Of a DNA stretch of 60,347 nt, positions 1 to 7,989 are shown piece after piece. Position 1 is the stretch's first letter; each line of letters begins with the position of its first letter. The stretch covers positions 1 to 60,347 of the forward strand of contig CANPXK010000005.1 of the NCBI GenBank assembly GCA_947585965.1, written 5' to 3'. The stretch is from an uncultured Clostridia bacterium. Its GTDB lineage: Bacteria; Bacillota; Clostridia; Oscillospirales; Acutalibacteraceae. Position numbers and translations under genes: made by a program. The notes under the pieces were generated by a model that saw only the letters and a list, made by a program, of their open reading frames with translations, was not told the origin of the DNA and did not search any database.

Positions 1-224
1 AGCTTTTAAACGCAGGTGAGGATTACGGAGAATTGGCAAATACAAGGGTTGAATTCGGCTATTTGTTTAATATACAGGGACATGGAATTGAAGCTTTACT
101 CAAAATTATCACAGATAAGACAACGGCATATTTTGCTGTACAGGGTGATGAGCTTATGAGGCTCGATTTTTCCGAAGAATTATTTCAGACTACGGTAGAC
201 GGTTTCATGGATTTTCATGGGTAA
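1..224 (+). CDS. C-terminal end of an unrecognised protein (truncated by the window edge)
   Basis: The frame is open from the left edge (reading [20 protein letters not shown] from base 3) to a TAA at 222-224, so the N-terminus lies outside the window. About 73 residues are visible. I do not recognise the family. The residues are mixed alpha/beta in character with no membrane segment and no Cys motif. A TTG at 33 could be read as a start, but the open frame continues upstream without a break and no good ribosome binding site precedes it. The stop overlaps the beginning of a glyoxalase-fold fragment in another frame, so this may be the end of a rearranged gene. Confidence 0.4.
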   Translation, partial: LLNAGEDYGELANTRVEFGYLFNIQGHGIEALLKIITDKTTAYFAVQGDELMRLDFSEELFQTTVDGFMDFHG

Positions 225-373
225 ACCGAACAGGTTATATTCATATTGTATTAAGTGTCGGAAGTAAAGAAAAGGTTGATATTTTAACAGAACAACTGAA
301 AAATGCCGGATATGAAGTAATAAGCGGACCAAGAACAACAGGTGACGGATATATAACGGCTATCGGATATTAA
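224..373 (+). pseudogene. Fragment of a VOC (glyoxalase/dioxygenase) superfamily protein
   Basis: In the frame starting at 224 the translation reads [20 protein letters not shown], continuing through a [15 protein letters not shown] segment to a stop at 371-373. These are characteristic second-half motifs of small VOC-family proteins ([18 protein letters not shown] and [13 protein letters not shown]). The first half is missing, and the last strand, which normally carries the metal-binding Glu after DPEGN, is replaced by ITAIGY and a stop. There is no start codon or ribosome binding site. I read it as a decayed remnant joined to the preceding frame, not a working enzyme. Confidence 0.5.
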
Positions 374-387
374 GAAAATATTAAATT

Positions 388-421
388 AGGGAAAGGTCTG
401 CGTATCACACACCTTTCCCCT
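388..421. terminator. Hairpin between the VOC fragment and the LysM gene
   Basis: GGGAAAGGT (389-397) pairs with ACCTTTCCC (411-419) around a 13-nt loop. It lies just past the LysM gene's stop on the minus strand and after the VOC fragment on the plus strand, so it could stop transcription from both sides. T-rich tracts are short. Confidence 0.5.
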
Positions 422-425
422 TACG

Positions 426-1046
426 TTATCTGAGAATTAATACCTGTCCCGGATATATTAAATCGGGATTTATCAGCTTATTAAGATTTATGAGATCAAC
501 TACAGTAGTTCCAAAACGCCGGGCTATCTTCCATAGAGAATCACCGCTGCGTACCGTGTATTTATCAAGAGCGGACATATAATCCTTGCCCGGTATTCTG
601 AGTATCTGACCGGGTTCCAACGAATCGGGATTTGTTATACCGTTGAAATCCGCAAGAGCCTCCGGTGTTGTATTGTACATTCTTGCTATATCAAAAAGAT
701 TATCTCCCTTTTTTACGATATATATGTCATCTCCCCCATTATAAGGGAGCTTTATCACACGTCCGACTTCAAGCCTGTCCGGATTTCTTATACCGTTAAG
801 CTCTGCAAGCTTTTCTGCGGTTGTTCCCCACATTTTTGCTATATTATAAAGAGTGTCCCCCTTTTGTACCGTATATTCTGCCTTTTCACCGGACTTTGGT
901 GCAATACGAAGTATCTGACCCGCCTTTATATCGTTGATATCGGCAATCCCGTTATACCGTGCTATGGTATTAACGTCCGTGCCGAATTTTTTTGCTATTT
1001 TCTCAAGCGTATCGCCCGGTTCAACAACATATATTATATTTTCCAT
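426..1046 (-). CDS. Protein of four tandem LysM domains
   Basis: 206 residues consisting almost entirely of four LysM repeats, each about 45 residues: YVVEPGDTLEKIAKKFGT, YTVQKGDTLYNIAKMWGT, YIVKKGDNLFDIARMYNT and YTVRSGDSLWKIARRFGT, each closing with a PGQILRI-type end. LysM modules bind the N-acetylglucosamine backbone of peptidoglycan or chitin-like glycans. No signal peptide or catalytic domain is present, so it could be a spore-coat/cortex-associated protein of the SafA kind, a phage-derived module, or exported by another route. The start at 1046 has AGGAGGG ten bases upstream. The gene is divergent from the pseudouridine synthase gene. LysM identity is sure; the role is not. Confidence 0.85.
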   Translation of the reverse strand: MENIIYVVEPGDTLEKIAKKFGTDVNTIARYNGIADINDIKAGQILRIAPKSGEKAEYTVQKGDTLYNIAKMWGTTAEKLAELNGIRNPDRLEVGRVIKLPYNGGDDIYIVKKGDNLFDIARMYNTTPEALADFNGITNPDSLEPGQILRIPGKDYMSALDKYTVRSGDSLWKIARRFGTTVVDLINLNKLINPDLIYPGQVLILR

Positions 1047-1096
1047 AATTTACAATCCCTCCTATGATATAATATGCAAAAAAATGCAAACGGGAT

Positions 1097-1125
1097 TTGT
1101 CATTCGCTTAAAGATATGATAAAAT
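1097..1125 (+). promoter_or_regulatory. Sigma-A type promoter for the pseudouridine synthase gene
   Basis: TTGTCA (1097-1102), 17-nt spacer, TAAAAT (1120-1125), about 58 bases before the ATG at 1184. Seen by consensus match only. Confidence 0.55.
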
Positions 1126-1183
1126 AATTATAATAGTTTCAACGGATTCACATATATATGATCATATTATTGGAGGATAATGT

Positions 1184-1903
1184 ATGTCACTTCAGAGAAT
1201 AGATAAAATTCTTTCATCACAAAATATAGCAACAAGAAACGAAACAAAAAATTTGATAAGAAAAGGTCTTGTTAAGGTGAACAACTTAACAGTTCGCAGA
1301 CCTGATGAAAAATATGATCCCGAACAGTCAGAAATTTTTGTCGGCGGCAAAAAGCTTGAATACAAAAAGCATCTGTATATAATAATGAATAAACCGGCAG
1401 GTATTCTTTCAGCGAGTCGCGACAGTCGGGAAAAAACTGTGATAGACCTTTTATCCCCTGATTTGCAGCGTGACGGACTGTTTCCCGCAGGGCGTCTCGA
1501 CAAGGATACCGAGGGGCTGATACTGATAACGGATGACGGTGAGTTTGCCCACAAAATGCTTTCGCCGAAAAACCATGTTTATAAGCTGTATGAAGCGGAA
1601 TGCAACAGAGAGCTTACGCCCGTGGATGTAAGACGTTTTTCCGAAGGAATAACAACAGGCGGAATAAGCTTTTTGCCGGCAGAAATGAAGATCACGGGAA
1701 AAAATACTGCTCTTGTAGAAATATGCGAAGGCAAATTTCATCAGATCAAAAAAATGTTTCAAAGTGTCGGCGCGGAGGTGATTCATCTGAAAAGACTGCG
1801 GATAGGAGAATTTACCCTTGACGAGTCTTTATCTTTTGGTGAGTATAGAGAACTAAAAAATGAAGAAATTAAGATGTTTTTAAGTCGAAAGCATGGAATT
1901 TGA
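1184..1903 (+). CDS. rRNA pseudouridine synthase, RsuA/RluB/E/F family
   Basis: 239 residues, usual for the family. Residues 1-60 form an S4 RNA-binding domain (RIDKILSSQNIATRNETKNL). The synthase domain follows, with the catalytic motif GRLDKDTEGLILITDDGE, in which the Asp is the nucleophile that isomerises uridine to pseudouridine, and the family end motif EGKFHQIKKMF. The enzyme modifies a specific uridine of 16S or 23S rRNA. RsuA-type (16S) and RluB-type (23S) targets cannot be told apart from motifs alone. The ATG at 1184 follows TTGGAGGATAATGT, a strong ribosome binding site. It stands alone as a single-gene unit with its own promoter. Confidence 0.85.
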   Translation: MSLQRIDKILSSQNIATRNETKNLIRKGLVKVNNLTVRRPDEKYDPEQSEIFVGGKKLEYKKHLYIIMNKPAGILSASRDSREKTVIDLLSPDLQRDGLFPAGRLDKDTEGLILITDDGEFAHKMLSPKNHVYKLYEAECNRELTPVDVRRFSEGITTGGISFLPAEMKITGKNTALVEICEGKFHQIKKMFQSVGAEVIHLKRLRIGEFTLDESLSFGEYRELKNEEIKMFLSRKHGI

Positions 1904-1931
1904 ATAATTTTCGTATACATCATGCACAAAA

Positions 1932-1955
1932 AAAAGATATTTTTTTTGTATTATG
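1932..1955 (+). terminator. A/T-stem hairpin after the pseudouridine synthase gene
   Basis: An oligo-A tract and an oligo-T tract pair around GATA, giving a weak stem ending in a T run, 30-50 bases after the stop at 1903. The stem has almost no GC, so termination would be inefficient. Confidence 0.3.
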
Positions 1956-2127
1956 TAAATTATATCTAAAGACAAGAGCAATAATTTAGTAAAAAAAAGT
2001 ATTTTATTTTTCTTCAAAATCTGTTATAGTAATAGTGTTAAATTTTGTATTTAAAACTTCGTATTGGTGATAAGCGTATCAGGTGTTGAGATATGCACTT
2101 ACCGATATCGAACTCAGGAGGCAAATT

Positions 2128-3240
2128 ATGGCAAGTGTATCTTTAAGAAATGTTTACAAAATCTATGACGGAAATGTTACGGCTGTAAGTAATTTTAACC
2201 TTGAAATTGAAGATAAGGAGTTTATTATCTTCGTTGGTCCGTCAGGCTGCGGTAAGTCGACAACTCTTCGTATGATTGCAGGTCTGGAGGATATTTCAAA
2301 GGGTGAGCTTTATATAGGCGATGTTCTTGCAAACGATATTTCCCCTAAGGACAGAGATATAGCAATGGTTTTCCAGAACTATGCTCTTTATCCTCACATG
2401 ACGGTGTTTGACAATATGGCGTTCGGTCTTAAGCTGAGAAAGACTCCTGCTGATGAAATAAGACGTCGTGTTGAAGAGGCTGCGAGATCTCTTGATATAG
2501 CTCATCTCCTTGAGCGTAAGCCGAAGGCTCTTTCCGGTGGTCAGAGACAGCGTGTTGCCCTCGGTCGTGCTATTGTGCGTGACCCGAAGGTATTCCTCCT
2601 CGATGAGCCGCTCTCAAACCTTGATGCAAAGCTGAGAACCGCCATGAGAACCGAGATTTCCAAGCTTCATAAGAGACTTGGAACAACGTTTATTTATGTA
2701 ACACATGACCAGACAGAAGCTATGACGATGGCTGACCGTATCGTTGTTATGAAGGATGGCTTCATTCAGCAGGTTGATACCCCTCAGAACCTTTATGAAA
2801 GACCTTGTAACCAGTTCGTTGCAGGATTTATGGGTACACCTCAGATGAACTTCATAGATTCCAAGATAGTTCGTTCGGGAGATGAGTATGGCATTCAGTT
2901 TGGTCAGTATACAATTCCTCTTCCGGAATCAAAGAATAAGAAAAATGTTCTTTCACACTTTGTAGGGAAGGATGTTGTTCTGGGAATCCGTCCGGAGGAT
3001 ATTCACGATGAGCCCGAGTTCCTTGAGAAGGCTGAGGATGCCATAATCGAAGCCGGAGTTGAAATCACCGAGCTTATGGGTAATGAGATTTATCTGTATC
3101 TTACGATCGAAGGTACGTCCTGTGTTGCACGTGTTGACCCATCATCCGTTGCAGAAGCCGGTGAAACCGTTGAGGTTGCGTTTGATGTTGAGAAGATACA
3201 TATCTTCGATAAGGAGTCAGAGAGAACCATAACGAACTGA
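2128..3240 (+). CDS. ABC transporter ATPase of the multi-sugar (MsmK/UgpC) type, orphan
   Basis: 370 residues with all ABC ATPase motifs: Walker A GPSGCGKST, Q-loop MVFQNYALYPHMTVFDN, signature ALSGGQRQRVALGRA, Walker B VFLLDEPLSNLDAKLR and the switch His in YVTHDQTEAMTMAD. The C-terminal 130 residues form the MOBE/OB-type regulatory domain typical of carbohydrate importers (GIRPEDIHDEPEF). An upstream in-frame ATG at 2083 exists, but the ATG at 2128 follows CAGGAGGCAAATT and matches the family N-terminus (MASVSLRNVYKIYDG). No permease or binding-protein gene is nearby. In related bacteria such lone ATPases power several sugar importers encoded elsewhere; that is inference here. Confidence 0.88.
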   Translation: MASVSLRNVYKIYDGNVTAVSNFNLEIEDKEFIIFVGPSGCGKSTTLRMIAGLEDISKGELYIGDVLANDISPKDRDIAMVFQNYALYPHMTVFDNMAFGLKLRKTPADEIRRRVEEAARSLDIAHLLERKPKALSGGQRQRVALGRAIVRDPKVFLLDEPLSNLDAKLRTAMRTEISKLHKRLGTTFIYVTHDQTEAMTMADRIVVMKDGFIQQVDTPQNLYERPCNQFVAGFMGTPQMNFIDSKIVRSGDEYGIQFGQYTIPLPESKNKKNVLSHFVGKDVVLGIRPEDIHDEPEFLEKAEDAIIEAGVEITELMGNEIYLYLTIEGTSCVARVDPSSVAEAGETVEVAFDVEKIHIFDKESERTITN

Positions 3241-3257
3241 TCAATTAATATGAATAT

Positions 3258-3288
3258 AACCGGGCAGTCATTGAGATTGCCCGGTTTT
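3258..3288 (+). terminator. Rho-independent terminator of the sugar ABC ATPase gene
   Basis: AACCGGGCA (3258-3266) pairs with TGCCCGGTT (3278-3286), followed by TTTTCT, 18 bases after the stop. Confidence 0.8.
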
Positions 3289-3312
3289 CTGTATATACTA
3301 TCCTGTTTATAC

Positions 3313-3352
3313 ACCCGACCGCAACGTAAGAGAAATTACGTTACGGTCGGGT
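3313..3352. terminator. Long hairpin between converging ABC ATPase and spoVM operons
   Basis: 17-nt arms at 3313-3329 and 3336-3352 pair at 16 of 17 positions around a 6-nt loop. It lies downstream of spoVM on the minus strand and downstream of the plus-strand terminator. Between it and spoVM (3395-3440) is GC-rich inverted-repeat sequence resembling that near 44740-45530. The oligo-T at 3364-3370 (minus sense) may also serve termination of the long cluster. Confidence 0.45.
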
Positions 3353-3444
3353 CAATTACTAATCAAAAAAAGTATAAGTAACGGTGGAGTAACCCCCGCC
3401 CGTAAGGGCGGGGACGGACACCGGCGGCACGCCGGCGCCGGCGG

Positions 3445-3537
3445 TTATGTCGGCTGCTTGGGAAGTTTTTTGATTCCGAATACCTTCCTCAGAAAAAAAC
3501 CCCAGAATTTCGGATTGTCTACTACAACTATCTTCAT
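3445..3537 (-). CDS. spoVM: SpoVM-like sporulation peptide (30 residues)
   Basis: A 30-codon gene reads MKIVVVDNPKFWGFF followed by LRKVFGIKKLPKQPT. It matches the SpoVM pattern (Bacillus: MKFYTIKLPKFLGGIVRAML...): Lys2, a hydrophobic strand, Pro9-Lys10-Phe11, Gly13, a basic residue near 17 and Gly21, forming an amphipathic helix with a helix-breaking proline. SpoVM sits on the convex forespore membrane and anchors the coat ATPase SpoIVA. GGGAGG lies 8 bases before the ATG. Position is equally telling: in Bacillus spoVM directly follows thiN in the prkC-rsgA-thiN cluster, as it does here. Its 3' end runs into GC-rich repeat sequence. The competing 68-residue frame over the same bases is a shadow. 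Confidence 0.82.
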   Translation of the reverse strand: MKIVVVDNPKFWGFFLRKVFGIKKLPKQPT

Positions 3538-3589
3538 AATAACTACCTCCCGAAATAATTTCCATTTTCGCAGATAAGTATACGAAAAA

Positions 3590-3742
3590 TCAGCAATGTC
3601 TGCATTTGCCGCGCAGCGAAAATGATATGATAACCAATAAAATTGCTGTTATTGCGGCTATACAGCAGTCTGGCAGAACAAATCCCGCAAGAAGCCCCAA
3701 GCTGAAGCCCAGCATTTTTCCGTTTACAAAGCACCTTCTCAT
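3590..3742 (-). CDS. Small membrane protein between thiN and spoVM
   Basis: A 50-codon frame begins MRRCFVNGKMLGFSLGLLAG, has a hydrophobic stretch covering residues 11-42 broken by PDCC (24-27), and ends with a basic, Cys/His tail RGKCRHC. It is likely a one- or two-pass membrane peptide. The ribosome binding site is weak (GGGTTGAT before the ATG). It fills the gap between the thiN stop and spoVM and is on the same strand, so it would be co-transcribed. I do not recognise a family. A 63-residue frame over the same bases has no hydrophobic design and is less likely. Confidence 0.45.
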   Translation of the reverse strand: MRRCFVNGKMLGFSLGLLAGFVLPDCCIAAITAILLVIISFSLRGKCRHC

Positions 3743-3812
3743 ATCAATCAACCCGACCTTAAGCTTTGTTGTTTGCCTTACAATACCATAATATACCCGT
3801 CACCGAAAAATG

Positions 3813-4478
3813 TTACATTGCCTCAAGAATAATTATCGCACATCCTCTGTGGATATATACCTCCGCCGGATCATTGATAACCTTGTTGCTCACTCCGAGC
3901 GGAAAATCCGTTGTCATCTCCGTTTTATCCGCATTATATTCAAAGCCTGTCAGAGATACCGTACATTTTTCGCATCCGAAAGGAAATATTCCGAAACCAT
4001 AACCGGATTTATTTTGTATTGACAGATTATTTATTCCGGGCTTAGTATCCATGTCACCTGCGGAAGAATTTATAACATATATTTCATTTTTACTGTCAAT
4101 AATACGGGCAGGTATTTTTCTGTCTGCAATATATTTCAAGACGCAAAAATTTGCATAGGTGTGGTCAAGCCTTCCACCGGTTGCACCAACCAAAATGAAT
4201 TCATCGCATCCCCGCCTTATTCCCTCTTTAACGGCATAAAACATATCCGTATCATCTTTTCTTACAGGCAGAGAAATTATTTCGCTGCCACAGTTAAGCG
4301 GTCTTTCCGAGGAATCAAAATCTCCGACTATCAAATCGGGAACAACTCCAAGCATTTCGGCAAATTTATAGCCGCCGTCCGCACATATGATATAATCATC
4401 CTTGTGCATCAGGCGACTTATTGTTTCTATATTTGTTTCCGGGGACGAACCGATTAATATACATCTTCTTTTTAGCAT
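3813..4478 (-). CDS. thiN: Thiamine diphosphokinase
   Basis: Transfers diphosphate from ATP to thiamine to give thiamine diphosphate. 221 residues, usual length. Visible motifs: ADGG near residue 34, VGDFDS near 53, KDDTD (substrate/metal-binding acidic residues) near 75, and GATGGRLDHTYAN near 99, followed by a C-terminal beta domain with SLTGFEYN and GVSN. It lies 7 bases after rsgA and just before the small membrane ORF and spoVM, the order known from Bacillus. The rpe gene found between rsgA and thiN in Bacillus is absent. Confidence 0.93.
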   Translation of the reverse strand: MLKRRCILIGSSPETNIETISRLMHKDDYIICADGGYKFAEMLGVVPDLIVGDFDSSERPLNCGSEIISLPVRKDDTDMFYAVKEGIRRGCDEFILVGATGGRLDHTYANFCVLKYIADRKIPARIIDSKNEIYVINSSAGDMDTKPGINNLSIQNKSGYGFGIFPFGCEKCTVSLTGFEYNADKTEMTTDFPLGVSNKVINDPAEVYIHRGCAIIILEAM

Positions 4479-4485
4479 TTTGAAA

Positions 4486-5373
4486 TCACCGCTTATTCAT
4501 CCATTCGGGAATATTCTTTACCTCATCATACATCTGCTTATAGCTGTTGTGACGTGAAACAGGTATCCTGCCTTCATTTACAGCTTCAATAACCGCACAA
4601 CCCTTTTCGCATATATGTGCACAGCCCTTGAACATACAAGCACCCGCATATTCTCCAAATTCAGGAAAACAACCCGATATATCATCCTTACGTATAAGCT
4701 CATACCGCTCTATATCAACCGTCGAGAAACCGGGGGTGTCTGCAACATATCCCCCGCCAACCTTGTACAATTCGCTGTGACGGGTGGTGTGACGTCCCCT
4801 GCCGAGCTTATGACTTATCTCTGCGGTAGATATGCTAAGTTCCGGAAAAAGCGAATTGAGGAGCGAGGATTTTCCTACTCCCGTATTACCTGTAAAGGCG
4901 GATATCTTCCCCCTCATCAGCGAAGATATCTCTTCCTTATCGCTTCCGCTTTTTATACTGTATTCAAAGCATTTTATACCCACGGAATTGTATATTTTAA
5001 GAAGCTCCGATGTATCGGCAAGATCTGCCTTTGTAAAAACAATCACAGGCTCAATGCCCTTGCTTACGGCCACCGCAGAAATCTTATCAATAATCAGTGT
5101 GCTTGGCGACGGTTCGCAAACAGAGGATACAATAAAAAGCCTGTCAAGATTCGCTAAAGGAGGACGAATAAGGTAATTTTTTCTCGGAAGTATTTCCTCA
5201 ACATTTGCCTTTCCCTCGTCTATGACTGAAATCTCAACCATATCCCCGACAGACGGACTTATACCCTTTTTTCTGAATATCCCCCGTGCCTTACATTCAT
5301 ATACACAGTCAGCGGCTTCAACATAATAGAAACCGCTGACTGCTTTTACTATCAGTCCTGTCAATCTTTCCAT
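4486..5373 (-). CDS. rsgA: Ribosome small-subunit biogenesis GTPase RsgA
   Basis: 295 residues with the circularly permuted GTPase order typical of RsgA: an N-terminal OB fold (1-70), then G4 FTKAD, G1 GNTGVGKSS, G2/switch region GRGRHTT and G3 DTPGFS, and a C-terminal zinc-binding domain with CMFKGCAHICEKGC. It checks late 30S maturation at the decoding site and is released on GTP hydrolysis. It follows prkC by 10 bases. The pairing of prkC with rsgA is conserved across Firmicutes, and RsgA is a known PrkC substrate in Bacillus. Confidence 0.96.
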   Translation of the reverse strand: MERLTGLIVKAVSGFYYVEAADCVYECKARGIFRKKGISPSVGDMVEISVIDEGKANVEEILPRKNYLIRPPLANLDRLFIVSSVCEPSPSTLIIDKISAVAVSKGIEPVIVFTKADLADTSELLKIYNSVGIKCFEYSIKSGSDKEEISSLMRGKISAFTGNTGVGKSSLLNSLFPELSISTAEISHKLGRGRHTTRHSELYKVGGGYVADTPGFSTVDIERYELIRKDDISGCFPEFGEYAGACMFKGCAHICEKGCAVIEAVNEGRIPVSRHNSYKQMYDEVKNIPEWMNKR

Positions 5374-5383
5374 AATTCACCGT

Positions 5384-7966
5384 TCAGAAAATAAGCATAC
5401 CGTCAGGGTCAAACCTTGAAGTAGGTCTTCTTACCCCCATCTGAGCTGCTGTCATGGGACTTGACAAATCTGAGGACGCATCTGAACCTTCAAGCTTTGG
5501 AACAGTATCTATCTCATTCTTTGCCTGTTGTATATAATCATATATCTCTTCAACGGAAGTCGCAGCTTCGATTTTTACATCGTATTTATTGATAATTCCC
5601 TCAACCTTTGTCCAATTCTCATCAGTGTAGTAATTCGCATATCCGTAGGACTCAATCTCGGTATATGCACTCTGTCTGGTCTCTGCAAGCTCATCATCTG
5701 TTGAAGGCTCCGAAGACTCATCGGGTCCGACCGGTTCATCGGAAGGCTCGCTTGATTCTCCGCCCTGCTCGGAAATTAAAGCATCAATCTCAGCCTTTGC
5801 TTCCTCAAAAAGTGCATTGACCTCATCTTCACTTTCAGCCGCACTTATCCTGTCTGCATATTCATCCCTTATACTGTCAATTTCGGCACTCTCATTATCG
5901 CTTTCGTAATTATAAAGACTGTTTATAATTTCTTCCTTTATATCATCAAGCGACTCTGACCCTTCACTCGGCTCGGGATTACCCTGCTTTATCTCATACT
6001 TATCATTGATGTATGTCCTGTTTACATTTCCGGTAGTAAAATCGAAGATATATTCCGCATATCTCTCACCGTCAATCATAACAGTAACCGTTTTCCGGGT
6101 GGCATTTGCGTTATCGGCCTTAAGCTCAATATCAAAGTTGAAGCCATTTGCCGGACTGCCCGTTCTTTCATCAAACTTTGTACCATTGACATTGACTGTA
6201 ACTGTAATCTCGGCATATTCATCCTTGGGAAGATCATTGCCGATACTGTATTTGATGCTCTTAAGCTGCTTACTGCCGTCGCTTACCTGTATAGTAATAA
6301 GCGAGCCTTTTGTAAGCTTATTTCCTGCGAGCGGATCCGTTCCTACGACCTTACCATTTTCAAGTGAACTTGCAACATCCGCTTTCTGTGTAGTAAAGCC
6401 CTTTGATTCAAGCTCCGCCTTTGCCTTTTCATATGTCATGCCTTCAACACTCGGCAGATCTACCTTTTCAACGGCAGGTCCGTCACTCACAATCAGGGTA
6501 ACGGTCGTACCTATCTCCTGCTCCATTCCCTCCTGGGGCGAGCAGTCTATAACATAACCCTTAGCAACTTCAGCACTGTTTACCCTTGCTATATAGCAGT
6601 TGAAATATCTGTCTTCAAGCTTCTTGACAGCCTCCTGCTCGGTATAGTTTTTAACCTTGGGGATCTGCATGGTCGTGCTCTTACTGTTTATAACGAGCTT
6701 TATTGTCGCATTCTCCTTAACCTGCTTCGATCCCGCCTCAGGATCCTGCGAAAGCACAATATTCATGGGCTTATCCGCCTGATATTCGGCAGATATTTCA
6801 TATTTGAATTTATAGCTTTTATCAGCCTGTATCTCATCATACATCTGTCCTACAAACTGCGGAACATCAACATCCTTTGTTTCATTTGCCTTCATGCTGT
6901 TGCTGACAAGCATATAAATCATTATTCCTATGGCGGCAACGACCAAAACAGACATTACAGCCGTTACCCACTTTACAACCGTCTTTGACACGCTTCCGGT
7001 AAGCTCATCATAGCTGTCGTAATCATCATCATACGCGGACTCCGGAGAAGCCGAGGAAGTATTGTTTATGGAATCAACATATCTCGTGGGAGTTTCGTCT
7101 ACAAAATAACTATACCTGAACTTTATTGAAGGATTATGTCTGAATATCTCGATAGCCTCAAGCATTTCTCCTGCGGATGCATATCTCTGAGCAGGATCCT
7201 TCCTCATTGCCTTGAGAGTAATTTCTTCAATACCTTCCGGTATATTTTCGTTTATTTTACGGAGCGGCTCGGGGTCATTCTGCATTTGCATAATAGCGAC
7301 AGAAACCGCACTATCCGCTTCAAACGGGAGCTTTCCCGTAAGCATCTCGTAAAGCATTACACCGACCGCATATATATCCGCCTTGCCGTCAATGTTATCA
7401 TCGCCTCTTGCCTGCTCGGGTGCGATATAATGAACGGAGCCGATAGCTTTATCTGTCATTGTGCGTGTTACATTATCGGAAAAATGTGCTATACCGAAAT
7501 CCGTAACCTTTATTGTTCCGTCCTGAAGAAGCATTATATTCTGCGGCTTCATATCCCTGTGAACAATGCCCTTTTCATGTGCGTGCTGCATAGCCTGCAA
7601 TATCTGAACGGTAAAATGGACAGCTTCTTTCCATGGGATAACGTGCTGATGTTCAATATATTCTTTAAGGGTTATACCGTCAATGTACTCCATTACGATA
7701 TACTGTATCTTATCCCCGAAACTTACGTCATTTACCTTGACGATATTCGGGTGTGACAAAACAGCAATAGCCTTACTCTCATTTTTAAATCTCCTGATAA
7801 ATTCACTGTTATTTGAAAATTCATCCTTGAGAATCTTTATAGCCACTGTGGTATCGTCTATATTATCGTGTGCCTTATATACCATAGCCATACCGCCGAC
7901 ACCGATAAGCTCCTGTATTTCATACCGACCATCAAGCCTTTTACCTGTATATTTATCCTTATCCAT
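5384..7966 (-). CDS. prkC: Membrane Ser/Thr kinase with PASTA domains and an unusual C-terminal extension
   Basis: 860 residues, against about 650 for Bacillus PrkC. Residues 14-275 are a Hanks-type kinase (Gly-rich GVGGMAMVYKA, Lys44, HRDMKPQN with Asp138, DFG at 156-158, APEQARG). A single membrane helix lies at about 330-354. Three PASTA domains follow (about 366-429, 431-496, 500-565), which bind muropeptides/peptidoglycan outside the cell. Beyond them are a roughly 100-residue beta-rich segment and two related helical segments (about 672-735 and 762-825) separated by a Ser/Glu/Pro linker, ending in RFDPDGMLIF. The helical pair resembles FIVAR/albumin-binding-like bundles and may reach further into the wall. 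Ribosome binding site GGAGGG precedes the ATG. Confidence 0.95.
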   Translation of the reverse strand: MDKDKYTGKRLDGRYEIQELIGVGGMAMVYKAHDNIDDTTVAIKILKDEFSNNSEFIRRFKNESKAIAVLSHPNIVKVNDVSFGDKIQYIVMEYIDGITLKEYIEHQHVIPWKEAVHFTVQILQAMQHAHEKGIVHRDMKPQNIMLLQDGTIKVTDFGIAHFSDNVTRTMTDKAIGSVHYIAPEQARGDDNIDGKADIYAVGVMLYEMLTGKLPFEADSAVSVAIMQMQNDPEPLRKINENIPEGIEEITLKAMRKDPAQRYASAGEMLEAIEIFRHNPSIKFRYSYFVDETPTRYVDSINNTSSASPESAYDDDYDSYDELTGSVSKTVVKWVTAVMSVLVVAAIGIMIYMLVSNSMKANETKDVDVPQFVGQMYDEIQADKSYKFKYEISAEYQADKPMNIVLSQDPEAGSKQVKENATIKLVINSKSTTMQIPKVKNYTEQEAVKKLEDRYFNCYIARVNSAEVAKGYVIDCSPQEGMEQEIGTTVTLIVSDGPAVEKVDLPSVEGMTYEKAKAELESKGFTTQKADVASSLENGKVVGTDPLAGNKLTKGSLITIQVSDGSKQLKSIKYSIGNDLPKDEYAEITVTVNVNGTKFDERTGSPANGFNFDIELKADNANATRKTVTVMIDGERYAEYIFDFTTGNVNRTYINDKYEIKQGNPEPSEGSESLDDIKEEIINSLYNYESDNESAEIDSIRDEYADRISAAESEDEVNALFEEAKAEIDALISEQGGESSEPSDEPVGPDESSEPSTDDELAETRQSAYTEIESYGYANYYTDENWTKVEGIINKYDVKIEAATSVEEIYDYIQQAKNEIDTVPKLEGSDASSDLSSPMTAAQMGVRRPTSRFDPDGMLIF

Positions 7967-7989
7967 CTCTGAAATCCCTCCAAGCTTTA

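Noticed and set aside
3359-3565. 68-codon minus-strand frame over spoVM
   Set aside because: The ribosome binding site GGGAGG lies inside it and serves the spoVM frame; the composition is unlike a folded protein.
3543-3734. 63-codon minus-strand frame between thiN and spoVM
   Set aside because: Another frame over the same bases gives a plausible membrane peptide; this one lacks a start signal and structure.
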